From: Ezakiella massiliensis
GTDB taxonomy: Bacteria > Bacillota > Clostridia > Tissierellales > Peptoniphilaceae
Assembly (NCBI RefSeq): GCF_900120165.1
Contig: NZ_LT635475.1
Span: forward strand, 868,001-932,000
Length of the DNA stretch: 64,000 nt
Direction: 5' to 3'
In this document: piece by piece, positions 56,612-64,000 of the stretch
How positions within the stretch are numbered: position 1 is the stretch's first letter
Layout of the letters: every line of letters begins with the position of its first letter
The notes under the pieces: generated by a model
What the model was told of the DNA's origin: nothing
Databases searched by the model: none
The model's input: the letters and a program-made list of their open reading frames with translations, nothing else
Position numbers and translations under genes: made by a program

Positions 56612-58422
56612 GTGTACCTCCTTCCAAAAACCGTCTCTTCCATTTCAAAGGATCCAGCTTGGACCAGACGATTGAGCTCGGCTTTTAAAGAGTCTGTCGT
56701 GTAAGACATGCCCATATCTTCGAGTTCTTCGATCAGCTTTAGATAATCCGTTTCGTTAATTGGCGAATAAGTTTTTAAAATGTCAATAATTTTATCAGTG
56801 GTCTTGGCCCTGAAATCCCTAAGCTCATCAAAGGGGTTTTCGCTCTTGGGTTGATGACTGATGGCCTGGCGGACGCGGACAAAAAGTGTCCGGCCGATAG
56901 TGGCCGACGAGAAGAAAACGTTACCCGATTTCAAATAAGGGAGTCGTTTTGCGTCTTCGCTTGAAATATCAGTCTCGTCGCGAATAGTTTTGATATCCGT
57001 TTCACGAGTCGTTCTAAAAAGCAATTTTGTGTTCAGCTGGGCGGTCGACGTGTCGTCAAGAATGCTTGGCCTTTGGGTTGCAAGGACCAAGAAGACTCCG
57101 TACTTCCTGCCCTCTTGGGCGATCTCGCGAATAATGGACTTGGATGGAGATTCATCGCCGCGTGGGGCAAAGTTGTGGGCCTCGTCAACGACTGAAACGA
57201 AGGGCGGAAAATAAGCTGCATCTGATTTGATCTTGGCATCCAAATATTCCCTCCGCAAATTGTAGGTCTTCTTTAAGATAAAGGCTGTAAAAACTGTGAG
57301 CACGCGTTTAGACCCTTGGATGACCACGGTCTTGCCCGATTTTAGATCTTCGATTACAGAACTTGATGCCGTGTCGAAAATCCCCGTCTTGTCAAGGGAG
57401 GTCAACCTCCAGCTAATGCCCTTTAATACATTTATATTAGAAGTTTTTATATACTTGCCGTAGGAAGCCAGCTTGGTATCAAGGGTATTGGCCTCGGCAA
57501 TATTGCCGGCCGCACGCAGGTCCTGAATTTCCTGGGCAATTTTATTTTCATCTCCGATTTGTAGGAGCTCGATCATGGATGAGATTTTAAATTTAAAGGA
57601 ATCGATGGATTCATTTTGCTCTTTGATATTTTCAATGGCCGCCTTCATGGGCTCGGTTAGGCCGCCTGCAGATTGCAGCAGGTAAACCAAGTCAAAGGCA
57701 GACAAGTCGCGAAAGTCTACGCCAGCGTTGACGCCGACTTCGTAAACCTCATAAGCGTCGTCAAAACGGCCGTCCTCACTTTCAAAGGTCATTTCATTGT
57801 GGGGATCAGAAATAATTGTGGGAATATTGTGGCGCATAAGCTCTTCTAAAATTACCCGTAATCCGTAGGACTTACCCGATCCCGATCCGCCAAAGACCCC
57901 CACGTGTGGGTAGTCCTTCATGGCCCAGAGGTCAAAAATCATGGGCAGTTCAAATTGGTCGACCGCTTTGCCGTCTTCGTAAGTAGTGAAGAGGTTTTTT
58001 AAATCGTCATCTGCGCCCGCATATAAGTTGTCAGTGTTTTTGATGGCGCCAACGATTAGTCCCTTGTCGGTGGAAGTGGAAATCAAAATGGCTTTTACTT
58101 CATCAAAGGTCGGCACGACCACGTCTGACCCAGTTTCAATTGGATAAGGTGCTTCGTTTAACAAACGCACTTTTGCAATGTAAATTCTCTCGTTGTCCAG
58201 GTCATAGCCCAGCTCCTTCAAGCTTTCCATAACCCGCTTGTCAGCCATGTCCGAATCCGGATCCAAAGGCATAAAGCGATTGTAAGTATGGGTTTCAATT
58301 GTCTCGCAAAGGAGAGCCCCCTGGCTGGGGTCGATAATTTTTAAATATTCATTGATGCGAATGGCCCGCTCGTTATCCACGATATAGGCTTCGCTTTGGC
58401 TAGTCATGCCTGCAACTTTCAT
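56599..58422 (-). CDS. HerA-type ATPase / DNA translocase
   Basis: 607 residues from ATG 58422, which overlaps the nurA stop as TAATG and is better spaced from GGTGG than the ATG three codons earlier. HAS-barrel-like N-terminus (about 1-150), Walker A VFGGSGSGKSYGLRVI near 176-191, Walker B FVSVVDEAHNFAPRGDE near 405-421, and the arginine-bearing FLVLATQRPSILDDTSTAQL. HerA forms hexameric rings that translocate DNA and drive the NurA nuclease in end resection. The C-terminal winged helix (TDYLKLIEELEDMGMSYTTD) is present. Adjacent to nurA in the same operon. Confidence 0.88.
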   Translation of the reverse strand: MKVAGMTSQSEAYIVDNERAIRINEYLKIIDPSQGALLCETIETHTYNRFMPLDPDSDMADKRVMESLKELGYDLDNERIYIAKVRLLNEAPYPIETGSDVVVPTFDEVKAILISTSTDKGLIVGAIKNTDNLYAGADDDLKNLFTTYEDGKAVDQFELPMIFDLWAMKDYPHVGVFGGSGSGKSYGLRVILEELMRHNIPTIISDPHNEMTFESEDGRFDDAYEVYEVGVNAGVDFRDLSAFDLVYLLQSAGGLTEPMKAAIENIKEQNESIDSFKFKISSMIELLQIGDENKIAQEIQDLRAAGNIAEANTLDTKLASYGKYIKTSNINVLKGISWRLTSLDKTGIFDTASSSVIEDLKSGKTVVIQGSKRVLTVFTAFILKKTYNLRREYLDAKIKSDAAYFPPFVSVVDEAHNFAPRGDESPSKSIIREIAQEGRKYGVFLVLATQRPSILDDTSTAQLNTKLLFRTTRETDIKTIRDETDISSEDAKRLPYLKSGNVFFSSATIGRTLFVRVRQAISHQPKSENPFDELRDFRAKTTDKIIDILKTYSPINETDYLKLIEELEDMGMSYTTDSLKAELNRLVQAGSFEMEETVFGRRYTWKN

Positions 58423-59315
58423 TACATCCACCTCTTCTTTCTAGCTTGGTCCAGATAAATCCGTCTCAAGTCCTCGTCAATATATGTTTTAATAAAGGCC
58501 TCCAGTTCGCGGTCGGTAATTCGCGCGTACTTGTCCACCATGTCGATGATGTAGGGAATGCCACGCCCACTCTCAGGCGTCATGGTAAAAATTAAATCCA
58601 GGGCCTCTCTAATCCTCTTCTCATCTGAAATATTGTAGTCGATTGCAATTGGCTGAGGGCTCAGGGCCGACCGCAAATATGCAGTCCCCACTTCAGTATT
58701 TTTTCTGTGCTTGGAATTTAAAATGAGAGCCTGGCCATAATCCAAAGCGCCAAAAACGATTTCTCGATCGTAGGCGTCAATGCCAAAGGACTCGGCCACG
58801 ACTTTTGATTTCATGTCTTCGATAATGCCGACGACCAAAGTTTTATTTTTGTTGGCCACTTGGACAAGGTCGTGGAAATCGTCCTCGGCGTTGGTCAAAA
58901 ACCTAATAAATCCGCCGTCCATAAAGAGGGCGTGGGATTTAAATTTCTCCAGGCCCTGAATGGCAACCAAGACTTCCAGCCGGGCCAGTTCGTCCTTGGG
59001 GTTTTCGTAAGAGCCTGCAAGGGGGGAAATGATTTTATTAATTTCAAGTCTTTCCCTTTTTAAATCTGGCAGATAGCAGGCCGACAAAAGTGAAATCACA
59101 TTTGGTTCATCGCCGCCAAAGGAATTTACTGACCCGTCTACAGCTGCGATTGAATTTTCTTTATAGACGCCAAGTTCTTCTACAGTCAGTTTCCTGGCCT
59201 GGTAGAGGTCGCCCACCGTAGACAAGTCTGCCTTTATATGCGCCTTGTCGATTTTTTTATATTTTTCCCGCAAAGTCTCATTAAATTTTTCAAATTCTCT
59301 AATCCTGTCTTCCAT
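58422..59315 (-). CDS. NurA family nuclease
   Basis: 297 residues. The NurA domain starts near 45; the metal-binding aspartate is in IAAVDGSVNSFGGDE (about 54-68), a second acidic residue in HALFMDGGFIRFLTNAEDDF (about 125-144), and late elements are IAIDYNISDEKRIREALDLI and GIPYIIDMVDKYARI. NurA is an exonuclease/endonuclease acting with HerA on DNA ends; NurA-HerA pairs are best known in archaea and occur in some bacteria. It overlaps rsmI by 17 bases and herA by one. Confidence 0.85.
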   Translation of the reverse strand: MEDRIREFEKFNETLREKYKKIDKAHIKADLSTVGDLYQARKLTVEELGVYKENSIAAVDGSVNSFGGDEPNVISLLSACYLPDLKRERLEINKIISPLAGSYENPKDELARLEVLVAIQGLEKFKSHALFMDGGFIRFLTNAEDDFHDLVQVANKNKTLVVGIIEDMKSKVVAESFGIDAYDREIVFGALDYGQALILNSKHRKNTEVGTAYLRSALSPQPIAIDYNISDEKRIREALDLIFTMTPESGRGIPYIIDMVDKYARITDRELEAFIKTYIDEDLRRIYLDQARKKRWM

Positions 59316-60105
59316 GGTCCAGCTCCATTAAGTAATTATAAATATCATTTCTCTTGGCGTCGGGATTTCTTTCCATAACTTTTTTTACAATATCCTTGGT
59401 CCTTAAGCCTTCATCCTTCAATTGTTTAGCCAGGTCCCTAAAGTCTTCAATTTTTGCCTCGGCCCCCTGGACAACTATGACCAGCTCACCTCGAAATTCC
59501 ATGTCCTTGGCTTCATGCAGGGTCGTTTTGATATGTTCTTCGTAGATTTTTGAAATCTCGCGGGCAATGGAAATATTCCTGTCGCCAAAAATTTCCTCCA
59601 TGGCGGCAAGGGTTTCGTTAATCCTATGGGGTGACTCGTAAAAGATTAATGTATGGGAAATATTTTTTAGACTTTCCAGCTCGCGGTCGCGGTCAGATTT
59701 TTTTTGCGGCAAAAATCCCACAAAGGTAAAGCGGCCTGCATCTAAGCCCGAAGCCACCAGGGCCGGCACAAAGGCAGTTGGTCCGGGCAGGCAAATAACT
59801 TCCGCATGGACGGATTTGACCAAGAGCTCGCAGGGGTCCGAAATCCCCGGCGTGCCCGCATCTGAGATCACGGCTATGTCCACCCCGTCGTCCAAAAGGT
59901 CTTGAATCTCGTCGACCTTGGATGCCTCGTTGTACTTGTGGAGGCTGCGGAGTTTATTTTTTATGCCCAAATTTTTAAGTAAAATTCCCGAGTGGCGAGT
60001 GTCCTCACAGTAAATAAAGCCGACAGACTTTAAAATCTCGACCGCCCGAAAAGTTATATCAGATAAATTGCCAATAGGAGTTGGCACAATATACAAAATC
60101 CCCAT
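59299..60105 (-). CDS. rsmI: 16S rRNA (cytidine-1402-2'-O)-methyltransferase RsmI
   Basis: 268 residues from ATG 60105 (MGILYIVPTPIGNLSDITFR), preceded by GCAGGTGATAAT; the open frame upstream holds a terminator. The tetrapyrrole-methylase fold shows IVPTPIGNLSDIT (about 5-17), YCEDTRHSGILLKNL (about 33-47), VISDAGTPGISDP (about 78-90) and PGPTAFVPALVASGL (about 104-118). A small C-terminal helical domain is at 225-268. It methylates the ribose of C1402 in 16S rRNA. First gene of the operon with nurA, herA and the glycosyltransferase. Confidence 0.94.
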   Translation of the reverse strand: MGILYIVPTPIGNLSDITFRAVEILKSVGFIYCEDTRHSGILLKNLGIKNKLRSLHKYNEASKVDEIQDLLDDGVDIAVISDAGTPGISDPCELLVKSVHAEVICLPGPTAFVPALVASGLDAGRFTFVGFLPQKKSDRDRELESLKNISHTLIFYESPHRINETLAAMEEIFGDRNISIAREISKIYEEHIKTTLHEAKDMEFRGELVIVVQGAEAKIEDFRDLAKQLKDEGLRTKDIVKKVMERNPDAKRNDIYNYLMELDHGRQD

Positions 60106-60153
60106 ATTATCACCTGCTTTTATTATAGCAGATTGCAAGATATTTTTCGACAA

Positions 60154-60176
60154 TAAAAAACCAGCATGGCTGCTGG
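60154..60176 (-). terminator. Terminator upstream of rsmI
   Basis: CCAGCA-TGGC-TGCTGG (60161-60176) with a minus-strand T run (60154-60160); ends the transcript from the Fic region. Confidence 0.8.
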
Positions 60177-60184
60177 CGGAAAAA

Positions 60185-60335
60185 TTATTTATTTTTAAAG
60201 CCCAATAATTTACAAACTTCTTCATGAGAATAAGTGATTGGGTTTTTCTTAAATTCTCTAAGAGCTTTTTTGTAAATATGCAAATCGCTTTTATCTACTT
60301 TGATTTTTTTTACTTTTTATAGTTTTTTTATCCAT
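60185..60335 (-). pseudogene. Antitoxin-like small gene, apparently frameshifted
   Basis: ATG 60335 opens a frame MDKKTIKSKKNQSR that stops early. After one frame change in the A-rich start, the other frame reads KVDKSDLHIYKKALREFKKN then PITYSHEEVCKLLGFKNK to a stop at 60185. The YSHEEVxKLLG ending is typical of small antitoxins of the RelB/DinJ or Phd type. No matching toxin gene of that class is adjacent, though a Fic gene lies 0.6 kb away. Could be a real gene with another start. Confidence 0.5.
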
Positions 60336-60337
60336 TT

Positions 60338-60778
60338 TTATCTACTTTTCTTCTTTTTGTCCCTGATCAAAACATAAATCCATGACAAAGTCGCAACTGC
60401 GATAAAGATTAATGGTGAAGCCAAAAATCTAAGCCAGGATTTCACAGGGCTGTAACCATAAAGAGTTATATATCGATAAGGGCTTGTCGAAGACAGGCTA
60501 CGGTTAATTACAGACGCTGCAAAAAACAAAGAATAAATAAATCTTGATTTATCGTCTTCAACTTCATCTCTTTCGACCAAGTGCAAAATATAATAGCCAA
60601 GTGGCAGGACTTGACCCAAAATAGTCAAGACAACAATCAGCCAAGTTGGCATGAACAAGGCCTTGTCATAGACAACTTCCAAAACAGAATAAGTAATGGG
60701 AACCAGGCCAAGCAAATAAACAAAAACTAAAATGCCTATCCTAAATTTTCTTTTACTTTCGCTAAGCTTGTAATACAT
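60338..60778 (-). CDS. Hypothetical membrane protein
   Basis: 146 residues with four hydrophobic segments (about 12-32, 42-66, 82-97, 115-135) and a lysine-rich C-terminus (DKKKKSR). Not recognised. Loops contain RDEVEDDKSRF and a Ser/Tyr-rich external stretch (SLSSTSPYRYITLYGY). It lies 10 bases after the Fic gene and is likely co-transcribed; a regulatory relation to Fic is possible but unsupported. Ribosome site AGGAGGAGAAA. Confidence 0.65.
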   Translation of the reverse strand: MYYKLSESKRKFRIGILVFVYLLGLVPITYSVLEVVYDKALFMPTWLIVVLTILGQVLPLGYYILHLVERDEVEDDKSRFIYSLFFAASVINRSLSSTSPYRYITLYGYSPVKSWLRFLASPLIFIAVATLSWIYVLIRDKKKKSR

Positions 60779-60788
60779 TTTTCTCCTC

Positions 60789-61502
60789 CTAATATTGAAT
60801 CCTAAAATAATCCAAATACTTTTTAAATTTATCCTGGGCTGTCAGGCAAGTATCCATCAAATATCCTTTTTCATCTTTATAATTTGCCAGGCCGCGATAG
60901 TAAAAATATTTTAAGTCCTCATCTATTATAAAGGGGACGATATTTTCCTTTAAAGCTTCCTTCAATAAAATCAACCTGCCCACACGCCCATTGCCATCTT
61001 GGAAGGGGTGGATAGATTCGAATTCGTAATGAAAGTCGACCAGGTCCTCAAAAGTTTTCTTACTTTTAGAAGCGTAAGCCTCCAAGAGCTTTTGCATTTC
61101 TTTTTCTACATCTTCGGGGGCTGTGGTCTCGCGGCCGCCAACTTCATTTGGCAGACGCTTGTAATCGCCGACTGCAAACCAGTCCTCATCCGCCTGACTT
61201 GTCCCAGCCTTCAAAAGCTTGTGCAAAGTTTTTATAAAGTCTTGGTTCAAATCGTCCATGGCATTGTCAATCACATAATCAATACATTTAAAGTGATTTA
61301 CAGTTTCAAAAATATCATCAACATTAACTGCCTCGTCCACACCAAGTGCCTTGGTCTCAAAAATATAACGAGTCTGGTCGTGGCTGAGTTTGCTTCCTTC
61401 AATATGATTTGAATTGTAAGTAAATTCAATTTGCAACTTATGGTAGATTCCGCCAGATATTTTCTTGGCCTTCTCTGCCCTCAAAATTTCCAATAAAGTC
61501 AT
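60789..61502 (-). CDS. Fic/DOC family protein with built-in inhibitory motif
   Basis: 237 residues from ATG 61502 (MTLLEILRAEKAKKISGGIY), after GGTGATAAG; the longer frame is discarded. The Fic motif HPFQDGNGRVGRLILLKEA is complete at about 163-181, so AMP (or another nucleotide monophosphate) transfer to a protein hydroxyl is expected. The inhibitory helix motif S/T-x-x-x-E-G is seen as SNHIEG at about 31-36, N-terminal to the Fic core, which places it among self-inhibited (class II) Fic proteins. The target is unknown. Divergent from the M3 peptidase gene. Confidence 0.9.
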   Translation of the reverse strand: MTLLEILRAEKAKKISGGIYHKLQIEFTYNSNHIEGSKLSHDQTRYIFETKALGVDEAVNVDDIFETVNHFKCIDYVIDNAMDDLNQDFIKTLHKLLKAGTSQADEDWFAVGDYKRLPNEVGGRETTAPEDVEKEMQKLLEAYASKSKKTFEDLVDFHYEFESIHPFQDGNGRVGRLILLKEALKENIVPFIIDEDLKYFYYRGLANYKDEKGYLMDTCLTAQDKFKKYLDYFRIQY

Positions 61503-61638
61503 CTTATCACCTATATATATTATAACAGAAGGCGAAAAATTTTTCGACCAATTTCCCCCGACCATTAATATTTCGAAAAGCGTTTTATATCTAAGTCCAA
61601 TGGGGTATAAATATCTTGTAGATCAAAAGGAGGTTTAT

Positions 61639-63360
61639 ATGGAAAATAATAACTTAAGTGAACAATTAGAATTGAAATTTGAAGAATACGACTATGTCCG
61701 TCCGGATTTTGACGAGATTGATAAGCTGATTAGAGAACAAATCGAAGAGCTCAAAAACGCCAAGCACGTGGATGAAGCTGTCCACGCTTACGAAGTCTAC
61801 ACCCACGCTTTGGCAGATGCAGACTCAATGACAACCCTGGCTTCAATCAGAAACTCAATAAACACCAAGGACGAATACTATGAAAAAGAAATTGAATTTA
61901 TCCAAGAAAATTCACCACACCTAGAAAAAACTATTGTGGAATTCAAAAAAGCCTTCTTGGAATCAGAATTTAGAGATCAATTGGAAGAAAAATACGGTGA
62001 ATACCTCTTCCAAAAATACGAAAACGACCTTCTAACATTCAAGCCTGAAATTGTTGACGACTTGGTAGAAGAAGCCAAACTCACAACCGAATACCAAAAG
62101 CTCTTGGCCTCCTGCCAAAAGGACTGGGACGGGGAAAAATTAAATCTCACCCAACTTGGCAAGTACACCCAAGACAAGGACAGAAATGTAAGACAAAAAG
62201 CAACCAAGCTAGTAGCTGAATTCTTTAACGAAAACACAGCAAAGCTTGATGAAATTTATGATAAACTCGTAAAGGTTAGAAATTCTATGGCCAAAAAACT
62301 GGGCTACAAAAACTATGTAGAACTCGGTTACAAGAGAATGGGCAGGGTTGATTACGACGCAAATGACGTTAAAAATTACCGCGAACAAATCATCTCTGAA
62401 ATCGTTCCACTTGCAACAAAACTTCGTGAAAGACAAGCCAAACGCCTTGGCCACGAATTGAAATTCTACGACGAAGGCCTACAATTTGAATCAGGCAACG
62501 CCAAACCACACGGCGACAAGGATTGGTGCCTAGACAAGGCCAAGAAAATGTACGCTGAGCTCAGCCCAGAAACAGACGACTTCTTTAGCTTTATGTTAAA
62601 GCACGACCTCTTTGACCTTGACTCCAAACCAGGCAAGGCAGGCGGCGGCTACTGCACATACATGTCCAAGTGGAGAAGCCCATTTATCTTTGCCAACTTC
62701 AACGGCACAACCCACGACGTGGAAGTTCTAACCCACGAAGCTGGCCACGCCTTCCAAGTTTATAATTCACGCGATTATATCTCAGAATATATTTGGCCTG
62801 GCATGGAATCAGCAGAAATTCACTCCATGAGCATGGAATTTTTCACCTGGCCATGGATGGAACTCTTCTTTGAAGGAGAAACTGACAAATTCAAATTCTC
62901 CCACCTCCAAGGAGCAATTCTCTTCCTCCCATACGGAGCCCTCATCGACGAATTCCAACACTTCGTTTACGAAAATCCAGACGTAAGCCCTGAAGAAAGA
63001 AGAAAAACTTTCAGAGAACTGGAAAAGAAATATTTACCACACCGCGACTATGATGGAGTAAAAGTCCTCGAAGACGGCGGATATTGGTTTAGACAAGGCC
63101 ATGTATTCAGCGTGCCATTCTATTATATAGACTACACCCTGGCCCAAGTCTGCGCCCTCCAATTCTGGAAGAAAGACCGCGAAGACCACGACAAAGCCTG
63201 GGAAGATTATCTAAACCTATGCAGGGCTGGCGGTACAAAACCATTCCTACAATTAGTTGAACTAGCAAATCTGGAAAACCCATTTGTGGATGGAACGATT
63301 AAGAAGACGGTTGCACCAGTAATCGAGTATTTGGACCAAGTAGACGACAGCAAATTCTAA
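61639..63360 (+). CDS. M3 family oligoendopeptidase
   Basis: 573 residues from ATG 61639 (MENNNLSEQLELKFEEYDYV), preceded by AAAGGAGG. The zinc-binding motif HEAGHAFQVYNSR is at about 366-378 with the third ligand Glu in SAEIHSMSMEFFTWPW about 27 residues on. The C-terminal YIDYTLAQVCALQFW is typical of PepF-like enzymes. No signal peptide, so it is cytoplasmic and cleaves imported oligopeptides, a natural partner of the Opp system. The A- and C-ending codons in runs (for example CCACAC, GACGGC) are usual for highly expressed genes here. Confidence 0.93.
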   Translation: MENNNLSEQLELKFEEYDYVRPDFDEIDKLIREQIEELKNAKHVDEAVHAYEVYTHALADADSMTTLASIRNSINTKDEYYEKEIEFIQENSPHLEKTIVEFKKAFLESEFRDQLEEKYGEYLFQKYENDLLTFKPEIVDDLVEEAKLTTEYQKLLASCQKDWDGEKLNLTQLGKYTQDKDRNVRQKATKLVAEFFNENTAKLDEIYDKLVKVRNSMAKKLGYKNYVELGYKRMGRVDYDANDVKNYREQIISEIVPLATKLRERQAKRLGHELKFYDEGLQFESGNAKPHGDKDWCLDKAKKMYAELSPETDDFFSFMLKHDLFDLDSKPGKAGGGYCTYMSKWRSPFIFANFNGTTHDVEVLTHEAGHAFQVYNSRDYISEYIWPGMESAEIHSMSMEFFTWPWMELFFEGETDKFKFSHLQGAILFLPYGALIDEFQHFVYENPDVSPEERRKTFRELEKKYLPHRDYDGVKVLEDGGYWFRQGHVFSVPFYYIDYTLAQVCALQFWKKDREDHDKAWEDYLNLCRAGGTKPFLQLVELANLENPFVDGTIKKTVAPVIEYLDQVDDSKF

Positions 63361-63361
63361 A

Positions 63362-63505
63362 TTTGTGGAATTTGTGGTTAATTTCGCGACATTCTTGTGA
63401 AAAAATTTTTTAGTCCTCGATGTACACTTGAGTACACCTGCGTCCTAAAAAAATTTATTTCACTTCGAATCTCATCGAAATTCCCTCACAAAATATATGT
63501 ATAAA
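63362..63505 (+). repeat. Element B copy 7
   Basis: AATTTGTGGTTAATTTCGCG at the start, CTCACAAAATAT at the end. Internal pairs AATTTCG/CGAAATT, GTGAAA/TTTCAC and AAATTTTTTAG/CTAAAAAAATTT lead to the core GTAC-ACTTGA-GTAC. The element starts directly after the M3 stop codon. Confidence 0.85.
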
Positions 63506-63526
63506 GATTATGTAATTTATAAAATT

Positions 63527-63565
63527 AAAAAAATCTTGCAGGAATAATATCCTGCAAGATTTTTT
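63527..63565. terminator. Bidirectional terminator
   Basis: AATCTTGCAGGA-ATAATA-TCCTGCAAGATT with A and T runs outside; serves the M3 gene and the convergent gene at 63564. Confidence 0.9.
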
Positions 63566-63986
63566 ATATATCAGATATTCTTAATATCATATTTTTTACG
63601 CCTTGACTCACGACTTCTTTCCACTTATCTGTAATAATCCACGCAGTTATAATACATAATGCCGCAAAAGCTAAATACAATATTTTATCAAATGTATTTA
63701 ACTTGTACCCACGCATCATCATAACCAGAGGTACGATACCTACGGCTAAACAGAAAGAAAAAGATTCGCAAACATCAACAATATTTGCAAATATATCGTC
63801 AAGCTGCACAAGGTTTTTTATATGATAAATCATAACTAATAGGACTATCACATTTAAAACTAGCTTAAGCCTTGACCTATTCTTCTCAAGCGTAACCTGT
63901 GTTTTATCTTGTACTTCGCTTTTATTTGAAGCATTGTTTAATCCATATAATTCATTCATCTCGTATAGATATTGGGTTTTCCCCAA
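63564..63986 (-). CDS. Hypothetical membrane protein at the right edge
   Basis: Up to 140 residues from TTG 63986, or 131 from ATG 63959 (MNELYGLNNASNKSEVQDKT); an in-frame stop lies just upstream of the TTG, so the gene is complete. A hydrophilic N-terminus of about 45 residues is followed by four hydrophobic segments in pairs (about 46-62, 70-95, 105-125). Not recognised; the layout of a charged head plus short hydrophobic hairpins recalls small DUF6442-like proteins found beside Cro-type regulators, but this is a guess. Any partner gene would lie beyond the window. Confidence 0.55.
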   Translation of the reverse strand: MGKTQYLYEMNELYGLNNASNKSEVQDKTQVTLEKNRSRLKLVLNVIVLLVMIYHIKNLVQLDDIFANIVDVCESFSFCLAVGIVPLVMMMRGYKLNTFDKILYLAFAALCIITAWIITDKWKEVVSQGVKNMILRISDI

Positions 63987-64000
63987 CCCCAGTATTTATC

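Noticed and set aside
60786-61502. Fic gene plus the small downstream frame as a classical Doc-Phd pair
   Set aside because: The Fic protein carries its own inhibitory motif, and the antitoxin-like frame is separated by a membrane-protein gene and is frameshifted.

Overview
The window reads as chromosome of a low-GC, Gram-positive anaerobe, most likely of the Tissierellia/Peptoniphilaceae type (Ezakiella, Fenollaria, Peptoniphilus, Anaerococcus and relatives). Supporting signs are strong AGGAGG ribosome sites, a proline T-box, an SLH-domain S-layer protein, a copper-amine-oxidase-type stalk-domain surface protein, a DUF1659/DUF2922 pair and a MocR/PdxR vitamin B6 locus. This placement is inference; no rRNA is present. 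I saw no tRNA, rRNA or CRISPR array.

Layout. 1-9.4 kb: end of an ABC transporter, a complete oligopeptide permease operon (oppA to oppF, read leftward) and a three-gene envelope cluster with an O-antigen-ligase-like protein. 9.5-18.6 kb: AT-rich accessory DNA with an FRG-domain protein carrying a hexanucleotide microsatellite, an IS relic, an AlbA_2/ATPase regulator, a DUF1659/DUF2922 operon, an AbiE-type toxin-antitoxin pair flanked by direct repeats, and a sigma factor whose leader is built of repeats. 18.7-24.5 kb: S-layer protein, then a dense palindromic-repeat field around a REP-associated transposase (RAYT). 24.5-34.4 kb: a large SF1 helicase with a nuclease-like tail, a sirtuin, lipoproteins, a second AlbA_2 regulator inserted beside a duplicated promoter, and an IS3-family element. 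34.4-47.4 kb: mostly housekeeping, with T-box-proS-gltX-lipoprotein-rlmD, ADP-ribosylglycohydrolase, zinc-ribbon paralogues and a B6 salvage locus (pdxY, ECF S component, divergent pdxR). 47.5-52.5 kb: two near-identical 1681-bp IS3-family copies in opposite orientation around a GNAT acetyltransferase, each inserted in the loop of a REP hairpin. 52.5-64 kb: HxlR regulator, stalk-domain surface protein, an operon of rsmI-nurA-herA-glucan synthase, Fic protein, M3 peptidase and an end-of-window membrane protein.

The most striking signal is not a gene. About 21 short hairpins (called H1 here) recur through the intergenic DNA. They share an ATAAA-type loop and a flanking GTAG tetranucleotide (written CTAC on the other strand), while the stem arms differ from copy to copy and remain complementary. 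They are often preceded by a second hairpin (H2) with an ATCGAA-type loop and equally variable arms. They are also found nested in the loops of two larger palindromic elements: B, a long hairpin of about 140 bp sitting at gene 3' ends, and C, bounded by CCAATC and TTGG. GTAG plus hairpin is the recognised layout of REP sequences served by RAYT transposases, and the one RAYT gene here lies in the densest cluster. Two IS copies using the same hairpin loop as target resembles IS1397 in E. coli palindromic units. I read this as a REP/RAYT system with unusually modular, covarying palindromes.

All coordinates and repeat comparisons were made by eye.
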